Positions 19,316-28,833 of a stretch of 64,000 nt of DNA are shown here, in pieces. Made by a program: the position numbers and the translations under genes. This stretch comes from Cardiobacterium valvarum (lineage in GTDB: Bacteria; Pseudomonadota; Gammaproteobacteria; Cardiobacteriales; Cardiobacteriaceae), in assembly GCF_900460955.1 (NCBI RefSeq), contig NZ_UFUW01000001.1, positions 1,054,001 through 1,118,000 on the forward strand, given 5' to 3'. A model generated the notes under the pieces. It was given only the letters and a program-made list of their open reading frames with translations, searched no databases and was not told the DNA's origin. Positions within the stretch are counted from its first letter, which is position 1; every line of letters starts with the position of its first letter.

Positions 19316-19341
19316 GCAGGACGGGCTGAAGCCCGTCCTGC
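19316..19341. repeat. GGGCT-GA-AGCCC palindrome
   Basis: A perfect 12-bp-arm hairpin, GCAGGACGGGCT / AGCCCGTCCTGC. It shares its centre with the palindromes at 10640 and 10682 and is probably a dispersed family. Confidence 0.7.
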
Positions 19342-19364
19342 ACCGTTTTATCGCTTCGATAGTA

Positions 19365-20846
19365 TCAGGCGATGTGCGCGTGGCGCGGGCGTTTCCACTT
19401 GTCGAGCTGGCGTGCGGCTTGTTGCAGGCCTTGTTCGGCAGCACGCTGCCACCAGGCTTGCATGATTTTCGGGTCTTCTTTGACACCAAGGCCTTCACGG
19501 TAGAGGTTGCCGAGCTGGTATTGGGCACGGGCGTGCCCCTGCTCGGCGGCGAGTTCGTACCAGTAGGCGGCGCGGGCGTAGTCCTGCTCGATGCCCTGGC
19601 CGTTTTCGTACATGACGCCGAGGTTGTATTGGGCGTCGCTGTTGCCCTGCCTGGCGGCCTGTTCGAAGCTGTGCGCGGCGTGGCGGGCGGCGCGGTTGAA
19701 GCTGGCGATGGCACGGCGGTAGCCGGCGTCGCTGTACAGGAGGCCGTTGTTTTCGCGGGTGTTGAGAATGGGGTCGTAGTAGGCGTCGTTGTCGTCTTCG
19801 TCGGCAATCGGGTCAATCCAGATGGGGCTGCGCCTGTTTTCGGCTTCGACAGCGGCGATGGTTTCGGGGCTGATGTTGTATTCGATGCTTTTCAGGCTTT
19901 GCTGGTATTTGTCGAGTTTTTGCCAGCCTTCGCGGTGCAGGACGCCGAGCGGGTAGTAGTCGGTCGCGCCGTCGTAGGTCATGTCGTAGTAGTGTTCGCC
20001 GTCGTCAGCAAGCGGCGGGGTACCCTGGTTGGTGGTCTGGCGGTACCAGTCCACCACGGTGCGCTCCTGGTAGTATTCGAGGCGTGCGATGGCGCTTTCG
20101 TTGTCCTGGGCGGCGGCGCTTTCCAGCCAGTAGTAGGCCATGTTGTCGTCCTGCGGCACGCCTTCGCCTTTTTCGTAGAGCAGGGCGAGGCGGTATTGGG
20201 CTTTGCTGTCGCCCTGTTCGGCGGCGCAGCCGTACCATTCGGCGGCGATTTCGGGGTTTTGCGCAACGCCCCGGCCTCGTTCGTACATCATGGCCAGGTT
20301 GCATTGGGCTTTGGCGTAGCCTTGTTGTGCGGCTTTTTCGTACCAGCGCACGGCGCGGCGGTCGTCCTGGGTGACGCCTTCGCCCCGGAAGTAGAGGTTG
20401 CCGAGGTTGTACTGGGCTTCGACGTCGTCCTGCTGCGCGGCCTGGACGAACCAGAAGGCGGCGCGGCGTTCGTCTTTGTCCACACCGATGCCGGCGATGT
20501 AGAGGTTGCCGAGGTTGTATTGGGCTTGTTTGTCGCCTTGGATGGCGGCTTTTTCGTACCAGTAGGCGGCCTGTTCGTCGTTTTTTTCAACGCCCCGGCC
20601 TTCGCCATACATCCAGCCGAGGTTGCACTGGGCGGCAGCGAAGCCCTGGGCGGCGGATTTTTGGTACCAGTCCAGTGCACGGCGGTCATCCCGGGCGACG
20701 CCGTGGCCGTTGGCGTGCATCCAGCCGATGCGGAACTGGGCGGCGGCGTCGCCTTGCAGGGCTTCCTGGTGCCAGGCGGCGTATTGTTCGGCGTCGTGCT
20801 GTTCTTCGGGGGGCAGGTCTTTTTTGTTTTTTTTCAGCAGGCTCAC
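19365..20846 (-). CDS. SEL1-repeat (TPR-like) protein
   Basis: A 493-residue protein begins at a GTG preceded by AAGGAG at ideal spacing. The frame is open further upstream, but that part lacks a ribosome site. After a Lys-rich N-terminus it carries about ten SEL1 repeats of 36 residues (A-x-x-x-Y-x-L-G-x-x-Y-x-x-G-x-G-V). Several run in tandem from about 30 to 260, and more follow near the C-terminus. A linker of about 120 residues lacks repeats. No signal peptide is seen, so it is probably cytoplasmic. SEL1 proteins are scaffolds for protein interaction. It lies 35 bases downstream of rep and may be cotranscribed with it. Confidence 0.85.
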   Translation of the reverse strand: MSLLKKNKKDLPPEEQHDAEQYAAWHQEALQGDAAAQFRIGWMHANGHGVARDDRRALDWYQKSAAQGFAAAQCNLGWMYGEGRGVEKNDEQAAYWYEKAAIQGDKQAQYNLGNLYIAGIGVDKDERRAAFWFVQAAQQDDVEAQYNLGNLYFRGEGVTQDDRRAVRWYEKAAQQGYAKAQCNLAMMYERGRGVAQNPEIAAEWYGCAAEQGDSKAQYRLALLYEKGEGVPQDDNMAYYWLESAAAQDNESAIARLEYYQERTVVDWYRQTTNQGTPPLADDGEHYYDMTYDGATDYYPLGVLHREGWQKLDKYQQSLKSIEYNISPETIAAVEAENRRSPIWIDPIADEDDNDAYYDPILNTRENNGLLYSDAGYRRAIASFNRAARHAAHSFEQAARQGNSDAQYNLGVMYENGQGIEQDYARAAYWYELAAEQGHARAQYQLGNLYREGLGVKEDPKIMQAWWQRAAEQGLQQAARQLDKWKRPRHAHIA

Positions 20847-20881
20847 GGGTTGCTCCTTGGTTTGTGTGCCGGTGTGTGGCT

Positions 20882-22879
20882 TTATTGTCGCAGCATTGTT
20901 TGCAGGTCGGCAAAGAATTCTTCGTTTTTTTGTTGTTCGGCGGCGGGGTCGGGCGGGGTGCGCCCGTCGTGCCATTGCACGCCGTCTTCGGGCAGTTCGT
21001 CGAGGTAGCGGCTGGGCTCGCCCGTTTGCAGTTCGGCGCCCCGGCGGCGGGTTCTGGCGTAGCTGAGGATGAGGGTTTCTTTGGCACGGGTCATGCCGAC
21101 GTAGAGCAGGCGGCGTTCTTCGCGGATGCCGTCGTCGTTTTCCATGCTGTTTCTGTGCGGCAGGAGTTCTTCTTCGCAGCCGGCAATGTATACGATGGGG
21201 TATTCGAGGCCTTTGGCGCTGTGCAGGGTCATGAGCTGGATGGCGTCTTGTTCTCTGTCTTCCCGGTCGAGGATGTCGAGCAGGGTGAGGTGTTGCATGA
21301 GGGCGTCGAGGCTGTCGCGTTCTTCTTGCAGTTTGCCGATCCAGTCGCGCAGTTGGTTGACGCGTTTTTGCCGGACTTCGATTTTGGCCGGGGTTTTGTG
21401 CAGGTCGTAGAGGTAGTCGTCGTATTCGATGTCGTTGATGACGCGGTTCAGGATGTCGAGCGGCAGGGCGCTTTCCGCCTCACGCTGCATTTGCCGCAGC
21501 CATTGGTTGTAGGTTTGCAGGTGCTGGTAGGCTTTGTTGCCGATTTCGCTGGCGAAGCCGATTTCGCCGGCGGCGGTACTGAGCGAGACGCGGCGGCGCG
21601 CGGCGTATTCGCCAAGTTTTGCGAGCGTGGCCGCGCCGATTTCTCGCTTGGGGGTATTGACGACGCGCAGGTAGGCGGCATCGTCGTCGGGGTTGTTGAT
21701 GAGGCGCAGGTAGCCGAGCAGGTCGCGGATTTCGCTGTGTTCGAAGAAGCTGGTGCCACCGCTGATTTTGTAGGGCAGGTTTTGTTCGCGCAGTTGCTGT
21801 TCGAATTGGCGCGCCTGGATGTTGCTGCGGTAGAGGATGGCGAAGTCGCTGTTTTTGCGGTTTTCGCGGATTTTGCGCAGGTGGATGTCGCGGATGATTT
21901 GTTCGGCTTCGCCTTCGTCGGTGCGCGCGGCGATGACGTGCACGCCTTCGCCTTCGGTCAGGGTGGACCACAGGGCTTTTTCGACGATGTGCGGGTTGTG
22001 GGCGATCAGAGCGTTGGCGGCAGCGAGGATTTTCTGGTGGCAGCGGTAGTTTTGTTCGAGTTTGACGGTTTTCAGGGTCGGGTAGTCTTCGTGCAGGTGG
22101 GCGATGTTTTCCGGCCGCGCGCCGCGCCAGGCGTAGATGGACTGGTCGTCGTCACCGACGGCGGTAAAGGCGGCGGCTGCGCCGACGAGCAGTTGCAGCA
22201 GTTGGTACTGGCTGTCGTTGGTGTCCTGGTATTCGTCAATGAGCAGGTAGCGGATGCGGTGCTGCCAGCGGGTGCGCACGTCGTCGTGGTTTTTGAAAAG
22301 GGCAAGCGGCAGGGTGATGAGGTCGTCGAAATCGACGGCGTTGTAGGCGCGCAGGCGTTCGTTGTAGTGGTGGTAGATGTGCGCAGCCAGCACCTGTTCG
22401 TCGTTTTGGGCGAGGCTGCGCGCAGTCGCGGGCGCGATGTTGGCGTTTTTGCAGGCCGATATTTGCGCCTGTATCTGCCGGACTTGCGCGTCGTCCTCCT
22501 GTTTGCTCAGTTCCTTGATAAGGGTCGCGCCGTCACGGGCGTCGAAGATGGTGAAGTTGCGCCGCAATCCTGCCGCCAGGTGTTCTTTTTGCAGGATGTC
22601 GAGACCCAGGCGGTGAAAGGTTGAGATATGCAGGCCGCGCGCTTCTTTGCCGAGGATGACGCGCACCCGCTCGCCCATCTCCCGTGCGGCTTTGTTGGTG
22701 AAGGTGAGGGCGTAGATGCTGTTCGCCGGATAACGCGCCTGACGCACCAGCCAGGCGATTTTCTGGGTGATGACGCCGGTCTTGCCGCTGCCGGCACCGG
22801 CAACGACGAGCAGCGGGCCGCCGAGGTAGGTGACGGCTTCGGTTTGTTGGGGATTCAGGGCGGGAATAGCGGTGGTCAT
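20882..22879 (-). CDS. rep: ATP-dependent DNA helicase Rep
   Basis: A 665-residue UvrD/Rep-family SF1A helicase. The Walker A motif VVAGAGSGKT, TFTNKAAREM, DEYQDTNDSQYQLL, GDDDQSIYAWRGA, LEQNYRC, VNTPKREIG and MTLHSAKGLEYP are all present in order. Similarity to E. coli Rep, including KEARGLHISTFHRLGLDI and YKISGGTSFF, favours Rep over UvrD. Rep clears proteins ahead of replication forks. Start ATG 22879 leads directly into ALNPQQTEAV, the usual Rep N-terminus; a 13-residue extension is less likely. It is divergent from lpxB across a 118-base spacer. Confidence 0.94.
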   Translation of the reverse strand: MTTAIPALNPQQTEAVTYLGGPLLVVAGAGSGKTGVITQKIAWLVRQARYPANSIYALTFTNKAAREMGERVRVILGKEARGLHISTFHRLGLDILQKEHLAAGLRRNFTIFDARDGATLIKELSKQEDDAQVRQIQAQISACKNANIAPATARSLAQNDEQVLAAHIYHHYNERLRAYNAVDFDDLITLPLALFKNHDDVRTRWQHRIRYLLIDEYQDTNDSQYQLLQLLVGAAAAFTAVGDDDQSIYAWRGARPENIAHLHEDYPTLKTVKLEQNYRCHQKILAAANALIAHNPHIVEKALWSTLTEGEGVHVIAARTDEGEAEQIIRDIHLRKIRENRKNSDFAILYRSNIQARQFEQQLREQNLPYKISGGTSFFEHSEIRDLLGYLRLINNPDDDAAYLRVVNTPKREIGAATLAKLGEYAARRRVSLSTAAGEIGFASEIGNKAYQHLQTYNQWLRQMQREAESALPLDILNRVINDIEYDDYLYDLHKTPAKIEVRQKRVNQLRDWIGKLQEERDSLDALMQHLTLLDILDREDREQDAIQLMTLHSAKGLEYPIVYIAGCEEELLPHRNSMENDDGIREERRLLYVGMTRAKETLILSYARTRRRGAELQTGEPSRYLDELPEDGVQWHDGRTPPDPAAEQQKNEEFFADLQTMLRQ

Positions 22880-22997
22880 AAGGGGGTGGGATGTGAGCGG
22901 GTGGGCATTGTAGCGCAAGGTGTGGAAGCGTTCTGACGTCGCCTAACGCCGTTTTCGCTGATAATGGCGGGCATCGTTCTTTCTTTGAGATTTTTCT

Positions 22998-24137
22998 ATG
23001 ACCACGCCTTCTCTTCACATAGCCCTGCTCGCCGGTGAGGCCTCCGGCGACTTGCTTGGCGCGCCGCTCTTGCAAGCGCTGCGCGAACGTCTGCCTCATG
23101 CGCGTTTTAGCGGCGTCGGCGGCCCCGCCATGCAGGCGGCGGGCCTGCATTCGCTTATTGATATGGAGCGCCTGTCGGTGATGGGGTTGGTCGAGGTGTT
23201 GCGGCATCTGCCCGATATTCTCGCCGCCGAGCGCACGCTGCTGGCGCATTGGGCGGCTGACCCGCCGGATGTGTTCATCGGCATCGACGCCCCCGATTTC
23301 AATCTGCGCATTGCCCGCGCCCTGCATGCGCGCGGGGTGCGCACCGTGCATTACGTCAGTCCGTCGCTGTGGGCGTGGAAAGAAAAGCGCATTCATAAAA
23401 TCCGCCGCTGCATCGATCTGATGCTGTGCCTGTTTCCTTTTGAAACGGCGGTGTACGACAAGCACGGTGTGGCGGCGGTGTGCGTCGGGCACCCGCTGCG
23501 CGACCGTCTGCGCATGGTGCCCGCTGCCGAGGCGCGTACGGCGCTGGGTTTGCCGCCGCAGGCGCGCATCCTCGGTCTTTTCCCCGGTTCGCGCCGAGGC
23601 GAGGTACGCCGCCTGTTGCCGGTGTTTTTAGAGACCTGGCAACGTTTGCAGGCAGCCGATCCTGCGTTACAAGCGGTATTGTCGCTGCGGCAACCACCGG
23701 ACAAGGCCAGTGCCGCACTGCTGGCGACGTTGCCCCATGTGCACCGCTTCGATGCGGACAGTGCCACGCTGATGGCGGCCAGCGATGCGCTGCTGCTGGC
23801 GAGCGGCACGATTACCCTGGAAGCGGCACTGCTGAATCGTCCGATGGTAGTCGCCTACCGCGTCCACCCTGTCTCGGCGGCACTGGCGCGGGCGTTGAAG
23901 CTGCTGAAAATCAACCGCTTTTCCCTGCCTAATCTGCTTGCAGGAGCGGACATCGTGCCGGAATGTATGCAGGAAGAATGCAACCCCGCCCGTCTTGTTG
24001 CCGAGCTGACGCCGCTGCTGGCGGATGGCGAGGCGGCAGCACGGCAACGTGCGGCGCTGGCGGCTGTCGCTGCGCAATTGCCGCCGGATGTGTCGGCACG
24101 TGCGGCGGACGCAATCGTGCACCGCTTCGGCTGGTGA
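22998..24137 (+). CDS. lpxB: Lipid-A-disaccharide synthase
   Basis: A 379-residue GT19 enzyme that condenses UDP-2,3-diacylglucosamine with lipid X in lipid A synthesis at the inner membrane face. The N-terminus contains LLAGEASGD. Also visible are SPSLWAWKEKRIHKIRR, LCLFPFE, VGHPLRD, LFPGSRRGEVRRLLPV and ASGTITLEAALLNRPMVVAYR. Length matches the family. It is isolated here from its usual partners lpxA and fabZ. Lipid A synthesis confirms a Gram-negative envelope. Confidence 0.95.
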   Translation: MTTPSLHIALLAGEASGDLLGAPLLQALRERLPHARFSGVGGPAMQAAGLHSLIDMERLSVMGLVEVLRHLPDILAAERTLLAHWAADPPDVFIGIDAPDFNLRIARALHARGVRTVHYVSPSLWAWKEKRIHKIRRCIDLMLCLFPFETAVYDKHGVAAVCVGHPLRDRLRMVPAAEARTALGLPPQARILGLFPGSRRGEVRRLLPVFLETWQRLQAADPALQAVLSLRQPPDKASAALLATLPHVHRFDADSATLMAASDALLLASGTITLEAALLNRPMVVAYRVHPVSAALARALKLLKINRFSLPNLLAGADIVPECMQEECNPARLVAELTPLLADGEAAARQRAALAAVAAQLPPDVSARAADAIVHRFGW

Positions 24138-24162
24138 TGCGCTACGCAAAATCAGCGGCGCT

Positions 24163-24915
24163 TCAAACGGTGGCGACGATGAAGCTCGCCATCCGCCCCG
24201 CTTGTGCACCGTTGCGGCGGTGCGAGAAAAAGCGCGGATCAGCATAGGAACACAGGCCGCAGTCGGTTATCTGCGTGGCAGGCAGGCCAGCGTCATGCAG
24301 TTGCAGGCGGGCAATGGCGGGTAAATCAGCGAGCCAGTGGCCGGGGCGGTTGGCGCGGAAGGCAACGGCGAAGCGCGTATCCAGCGTGGCAAAGCGCTGG
24401 AAAAACAGTTCATCCACTTCATAGTTATCCTGGCGGATGCATGGCCCAATCCAGGCGAACAGCCGCTGGGGTGGCACGTTCATCGCCGCAATCGTCGCCG
24501 CGAGAATGCCTTTGGAGAGCCCCGGCCAACCGGCGTGTACCGCTGCCCAGACGGTTGCCGCTTCATCGGCCAGCAACACCGGCAGGCAGTCCGCCGTCAT
24601 CACCACCGGCACGTCGCGCGCCGTGCGGCTAATCAGCGCGTCGCCCTCGCAGCCCGCCTGATAATCCGCTGCCTGCCACACTGTGGCGCTGTGTACCTGA
24701 CTCAGCCACAAGGGGCGAGCGTCCGGCGGCAGATGCGTGGCAAACAGCATCCGCGCGGCAGCGACGCGTTCCGGCGTATCGGCAACGTGCCGCGCGAGAT
24801 TGAAACCCTCATTGACCAGCGGCGATGCCGTCAGCGTTGTCCCGGCGATGAAGCGGTCGGCCAGCGGCCAATCCGCCGCCAGCCACGGTTTCTCCTCAAG
24901 AAAAAGCGCTTGCAT
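24163..24915 (-). CDS. pgeF: Peptidoglycan editing factor / YfiH-type multicopper oxidase-like protein
   Basis: A 250-residue protein of the Cu-oxidase_4 family. Zn/Cu-ligand segments are SQVHSATV, TADCLPVLLAD and VHAGWPGL, followed by GPCIRQDNYEVDE and CSYADPRFFSHRRNGAQAGR. PgeF removes misincorporated L-Ser from muropeptide precursors in E. coli, and homologues have been described as purine nucleoside phosphorylases. HAGWPG replaces the usual HAGWRG. It converges with lpxB, with 25 bases between the stops. Its start codon overlaps the -35 element of the divergent tRNA-Pro promoter. Confidence 0.9.
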   Translation of the reverse strand: MQALFLEEKPWLAADWPLADRFIAGTTLTASPLVNEGFNLARHVADTPERVAAARMLFATHLPPDARPLWLSQVHSATVWQAADYQAGCEGDALISRTARDVPVVMTADCLPVLLADEAATVWAAVHAGWPGLSKGILAATIAAMNVPPQRLFAWIGPCIRQDNYEVDELFFQRFATLDTRFAVAFRANRPGHWLADLPAIARLQLHDAGLPATQITDCGLCSYADPRFFSHRRNGAQAGRMASFIVATV

Positions 24916-24937
24916 AGACCCTCCAAATTCCTATAAT
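24910..24937 (+). promoter_or_regulatory. Promoter of tRNA-Pro, overlapping the pgeF start codon
   Basis: TTGCAT at 24910-24915 and TATAAT at 24932-24937 have a 16-base spacer and a GC-rich discriminator. The CAT of the -35 is the complement of the pgeF ATG. Confidence 0.75.
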
Positions 24938-24950
24938 GCACGCCTCGCGT

Positions 24951-25027
24951 CGGAGTGTAGCGCAGCCTGGTAGCGCACTTGCATGGGGTGCAAGGGGTCG
25001 CAGGTTCAAATCCTGTCTCTCCGACCA
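24951..25027 (+). tRNA. tRNA-Pro (anticodon GGG)
   Basis: A 77-base cloverleaf with encoded CCA. The anticodon arm is CTTGC-ATGGGGT-GCAAG, giving GGG. The T-arm is GCAGGTTCAAATCCTGT. It matches the E. coli proL layout. The acceptor stem CGGAGTG/CTCTCCG has one U-U mismatch at position 6. Confidence 0.95.
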
Positions 25028-25033
25028 TCGAAC

Positions 25034-25069
25034 AAAAAACGCCCAACCTTTCCGGTTGGGCGTTTTTTT
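25034..25069. terminator. Bidirectional terminator, tRNA-Pro versus ansA
   Basis: Stem ACGCCCAACC / GGTTGGGCGT is flanked by A-run and T-run, so it serves the tRNA on the plus strand and ansA on the minus strand. Confidence 0.9.
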
Positions 25070-25077
25070 ATGTGCGC

Positions 25078-26049
25078 TCATTGGCTGGACCAGCGCTCTG
25101 CCAGCGGACGTGTATCGCTTTCCGCCAGCAGGCAGTGCAGGCGGGTATAGACCGCTTCCGGAGTCAGGCGACCGCCACCGAGGGCGCCGAGGCGTGCCGC
25201 GCCGACCGCGTAGCTGTGTCCCGCCACTTCGCCGCGCAGACATTGGCTGACATTCACCACACACACGCCGCGCGCGATAGCTACCCGCAGAGCTGCGTGC
25301 AAATCGTCGCGTTCCGGCAGGTTGCCGACGCCATAGCTGAGTAGCACCAGGCCGCGCAGTTTGTCATCGGCGAGCAGCGGCGCGAAGGCGGATGACGGCA
25401 TCCCCGGCGTAATCAGCAGCGTCGCCACCGCTTCTTCCTGAAAACCGCGCCACGCGCCGCGCAGGTAGGCACTTTCTTCGCGTTCTTCAAAGACGGGGGC
25501 GCTCAATTGCGCGGTGTTGCCATCGAACACGCCGAGCCAGTCGGCATTCGGACTGTCGAAACCGGCATAGCTTTGCGCGTCCACCTTGCGCGTCGCTTCA
25601 CCGCGCAGCAGGCGGTCATAGAAAAATACCGCCACCTGTTGCAGTTCCGGCAGGGCAGCGAAGGCCAGCGCGCCGCGTATGTTGCGTAGCGCATCGCTTT
25701 CCGGCATCCCCAGCGGGATTTGCGAGCCGGTGATGACCACCGCCTTGCCCAGGCCGCACAGCATCCCGCTCAGGGCAGCGGCGCTGTACGCCAGCGTGTC
25801 CGTGCCATGCAGGACGACAAAGGCGCGATACTGCTCACGATGCGCGGCGACGGCATTGGCGAGACGCTGCCAGGCGGCGGGCGTCGCCGAAGAGCTGTCG
25901 ATCGCCGGTTCGCAGACGAAGACATCAAAATCCGCCTCCGGTAGCGCCGCTTGCAGGCGCGCGACGAAGTTGGGATCGGGAACAAGTCCCGCCGCGCTCG
26001 GCACCATGCCGATCGTACCGCCGCTGTGGATAACCAGAATGTCGCTCAT
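25078..26049 (-). CDS. ansA: L-asparaginase, type I-like
   Basis: A 323-residue asparaginase/glutaminase-family enzyme converting asparagine to aspartate and ammonia. It contains the first catalytic threonine in HSGGTIGMV near the N-terminus, the second motif VLHGTDTLAYSAAALS, and ITGSQIPLGMPESDA. No signal peptide is seen, which favours the cytoplasmic type I enzyme. Start ATG 26049 overlaps the lspA stop (ATGA), so it is translationally coupled to lspA. Confidence 0.9.
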   Translation of the reverse strand: MSDILVIHSGGTIGMVPSAAGLVPDPNFVARLQAALPEADFDVFVCEPAIDSSSATPAAWQRLANAVAAHREQYRAFVVLHGTDTLAYSAAALSGMLCGLGKAVVITGSQIPLGMPESDALRNIRGALAFAALPELQQVAVFFYDRLLRGEATRKVDAQSYAGFDSPNADWLGVFDGNTAQLSAPVFEEREESAYLRGAWRGFQEEAVATLLITPGMPSSAFAPLLADDKLRGLVLLSYGVGNLPERDDLHAALRVAIARGVCVVNVSQCLRGEVAGHSYAVGAARLGALGGGRLTPEAVYTRLHCLLAESDTRPLAERWSSQ

Positions 26050-26522
26050 GCTTGTTTCCCCTTGTGCCAATCCCAAATCCAGGCGATGACCAGCAGACCA
26101 ACGCCCGTGCAGATGCCAACATCGGCGACGTTAAAAGTCGGCCAATAGGCATCGCCGACGTGCCAGCGGATGAAATCGACCACATGACCATGCACGATGC
26201 GGTCATACAGATTGCCCAGTGCGCCGCCGAGGATGCCGGCATAGGCGAAGCGAATCAGCGCCGTGGTGCGCTCGAAGAGAATCGCGTAGCACAGCCAGGC
26301 GCCGATAGCGACGGCGATCGCCATGAAGAACCAGCGCTGCCAGCCGCCACCGTCGGCAAAGAGGCTGAACGCTGCGCCGCTGTTGAAGGCAAGCTTGAAA
26401 TTCATCCAGCCGTTAACGGTGATGACGTTTCCCGCCGCCAGCGCCTCTTGTGCCCACACTTTGCTGAAATAATCGGCAGCGAACCACAAGATGGCGCTGA
26501 TAAAGGCAAATATTTTCTGCAT
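26046..26522 (-). CDS. lspA: Lipoprotein signal peptidase (signal peptidase II)
   Basis: A 158-residue integral membrane aspartyl protease with four predicted membrane segments. The two catalytic-aspartate motifs are NLYDRIVHGHVVDFI and FNVADVGICTG, and FNSGAAFSLF is also conserved. It cleaves prolipoprotein signal peptides after lipidation. It is followed by ansA in the same operon rather than by its common neighbour ispH. Confidence 0.95.
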   Translation of the reverse strand: MQKIFAFISAILWFAADYFSKVWAQEALAAGNVITVNGWMNFKLAFNSGAAFSLFADGGGWQRWFFMAIAVAIGAWLCYAILFERTTALIRFAYAGILGGALGNLYDRIVHGHVVDFIRWHVGDAYWPTFNVADVGICTGVGLLVIAWIWDWHKGKQA

Positions 26523-26622
26523 ATTTTTAAAGTCTCCAAGAAAAGAAACGCGGCATGGTACAGCCGCTGTTTGATCGAATCTATCGCCGCCACGCGGCAG
26601 GACGCGCGCTCCGGCGTGGCAA

Positions 26623-27279
26623 TCAGGATATTTTCACCTTGCCGCTGGCGTACGCCGTCAGCACCACATCCGCCGATTGCCGCGCGAAAATGCCGTTCGT
26701 CACCACGCCGGGGATGTTGTTGATGGTTTCTTCCAGTTTGAACGGTTCGGTGATTTCCAGATGATGCACGTCGAGAATCCAGTTGCCGTTATCCGTGACC
26801 ACACCCTCGCGCCAGCGCGGTTCACCGCCGAGTTTGACCAGTTCGCGGGCGACGAAGCTGCGCGCCATCGGCACCACCTCAACCGGCAGCGGGAAGCGCC
26901 CCAACACTGGCACCTGCTTTGTCTCGTCGATAATGCAGACGAATTTCGCCGCGCACGCCGCCGTCACCTTTTCCCTGGTTAGCGCCGCGCCACCGCCCTT
27001 GATCATCGCTTTCAGCGGATTGATCTCGTCACAGCCATCCACATACACATCCAGCCGCCCAACCGCGTTCAAATCGCTGACGCGGTAACCGAGTGCCTGC
27101 AAGCGGCGCGTACTTTCCTCAGACGCCGTGACAATCTCGGCAAATTGCAGCCGTGCCGCACCGAGTGCCTCGATAAAGCAGTTCACCGTCGAGCCGCTGC
27201 CGACGCCCAGCGTCATACCGTCTTCTATATAATGCAGCGCCTCTTTGGCGACCAGCGCTTTCATCGCGTTCTGATCCAT
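26623..27279 (-). CDS. rpiA: Ribose-5-phosphate isomerase A
   Basis: A 218-residue enzyme interconverting ribose-5-phosphate and ribulose-5-phosphate. Conserved segments are [33 protein letters not shown] and [13 protein letters not shown]. Start ATG 27279 has GAGGT upstream. A much longer open frame continues upstream, but it is antisense to ilvA and is rejected. It is divergent from ilvA with only 30 bases between the start codons. Confidence 0.95.
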   Translation of the reverse strand: MDQNAMKALVAKEALHYIEDGMTLGVGSGSTVNCFIEALGAARLQFAEIVTASEESTRRLQALGYRVSDLNAVGRLDVYVDGCDEINPLKAMIKGGGAALTREKVTAACAAKFVCIIDETKQVPVLGRFPLPVEVVPMARSFVARELVKLGGEPRWREGVVTDNGNWILDVHHLEITEPFKLEETINNIPGVVTNGIFARQSADVVLTAYASGKVKIS

Positions 27280-27325
27280 CGCAAGTACCTCATACGTTAA
27301 GGAAAAAACATGCAGCATTATATAG
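27225..27325. promoter_or_regulatory. Long-range inverted repeat with TATAAT in both arms, rpiA/ilvA
   Basis: CTATATAATGC at 27225-27235 (inside rpiA) and its exact complement at 27315-27325 (inside ilvA) are centred close to the rpiA start codon. Each arm holds a TATAAT pointing toward the other gene, so each promoter -10 could lie inside the divergent neighbour. No good -35 was found for either. Confidence 0.35.
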
Positions 27326-28830
27326 AGAAAATTTTTACCGCACCCGTGTACGACGTGGCGACGAAAACCCCGCTGGAAGCCATGCCGCGCCTCTCTGACC
27401 GCTTGGGGCACAACATTCTCTGCAAACGCGAAGACCTGCAACCCGTTTTTTCCTTCAAGCTGCGCGGTGCCTACACCAAGATGTACCGCCTGAGTTCGGG
27501 TGAACGCGCGCGCGGCGTTATCTGCGCCTCGGCAGGCAACCACGCTCAGGGCGTGGCACTTGCCGCCAACCGCCTCGGCATCCGCGCCGTCATCGTCATG
27601 CCCGTCACTACCCCTGCCATCAAAATCGATGCGGTGCGCCGCTTCGGCGGGGCAAACGTGGAAATCGTCCTGCACGGCGACTTCTACGACGCTGCCTCGC
27701 AGCACGCCAAAGCCCTGCAAGAACAACACGGCTACACCTATATCCACCCCTTCGACGACCCGGACGTGATTGCCGGACAAGGCACCATTGCGCTGGAAAT
27801 CCTCACCCAGCATCCGCACCACATTGATGCCATCTTCGTGCCCTGCGGCGGCGGCGGCCTGCTCGCCGGCATCGCCGTGCTGGCGAAAAGCCTGCGTCCG
27901 GACATCAAAATCATCGGTGTCGAGCCGGAAGACGCTGCCTCCATGACTACCGCCGTGCGCGGCGGCACGCGCCAGACGCTGGATCACGTCGGCATCTTCG
28001 CCGACGGCGTCGCGGTGAAAATGCCGGGCGAACTCACCTACGAACTCATCAAGCAGCACGTGGATGATTTCGTCACCGTCAGCACCGATGAAATCTGCGC
28101 GGCGATGAAAGACCTCTTTGACGACACCCGCGCCATCGCCGAACCCTCCGGTGCCGTCGCTGCCGCCGGCAGCAAAAAATGGGTGGCCGGACAGCGCGGC
28201 AAAAACCTCACCCTCATCAACATCGTCTCCGGTGCCAACATCAACTTCGACCGCCTGCGTTACGTCGCCGAGCGCACCGAAATCGGCGAACAGCGCGAAG
28301 GCCTGCTCGCCGTCACCATCCCCGAACGCCCCGGCAGCTTCCTCACCTTCTGCACCCTGCTCGGTGACCAGAACATCACCGAGTTCAACTACCGCTACCA
28401 AAACACCGAACGCGCGCAAATCTTCGTTGGCGTACAACTCACCGGTGGCCGCGCCCAGCTCGCCGCCCTTATCGACAAACTGCGTGAAAACGGCTACGAC
28501 AGCGAGGACTTGAGCGACAACGAACTCGCCAAATCGCATCTGCGCTACATGATCGGCGGCATCAGCCCGGGCGCGACTGGCGAGCGCCTCTTCCGCTTCG
28601 GTTTCCCGGAACGCCCCGGCGCGCTGCTGCACTTCCTGCACACCCTCGGCACGGAAAACAACATCAGCCTCTTTCACTACCGCAACCATGGCAGCGACTA
28701 TGGCCGCGTGCTGGCGGGCATCCAGAGCGACCGCCTGGAAGCACTGGAAGCGCATCTCGCCGCCATCGGCTACGACTACGCCGAAGAAACCGGCAACAGT
28801 GCCTATCACCGCTTCCTGAAAAGTGCCTGA
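27310..28830 (+). CDS. ilvA: Threonine ammonia-lyase, biosynthetic
   Basis: A 506-residue PLP enzyme that deaminates threonine to 2-oxobutanoate, the first committed step to isoleucine. The PLP lysine lies in [24 protein letters not shown] and the phosphate-binding [12 protein letters not shown] are present. Two ACT-like domains occupy about 325-500 ([14 protein letters not shown] and [14 protein letters not shown]), as in the isoleucine-inhibited biosynthetic form. The ribosome site is AAGGA. No leader-peptide attenuator is visible in the 30-base spacer, and no other ilv genes are nearby. Confidence 0.96.
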   Translation: MQHYIEKIFTAPVYDVATKTPLEAMPRLSDRLGHNILCKREDLQPVFSFKLRGAYTKMYRLSSGERARGVICASAGNHAQGVALAANRLGIRAVIVMPVTTPAIKIDAVRRFGGANVEIVLHGDFYDAASQHAKALQEQHGYTYIHPFDDPDVIAGQGTIALEILTQHPHHIDAIFVPCGGGGLLAGIAVLAKSLRPDIKIIGVEPEDAASMTTAVRGGTRQTLDHVGIFADGVAVKMPGELTYELIKQHVDDFVTVSTDEICAAMKDLFDDTRAIAEPSGAVAAAGSKKWVAGQRGKNLTLINIVSGANINFDRLRYVAERTEIGEQREGLLAVTIPERPGSFLTFCTLLGDQNITEFNYRYQNTERAQIFVGVQLTGGRAQLAALIDKLRENGYDSEDLSDNELAKSHLRYMIGGISPGATGERLFRFGFPERPGALLHFLHTLGTENNISLFHYRNHGSDYGRVLAGIQSDRLEALEAHLAAIGYDYAEETGNSAYHRFLKSA

Positions 28831-28833
28831 TGC

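Noticed and set aside
19239-22624. Long plus-strand open frames opposite the SEL1 gene and rep
   Set aside because: They are antisense shadows of GC-rich codons. The minus strand encodes clear SEL1 repeats and all Rep helicase motifs.
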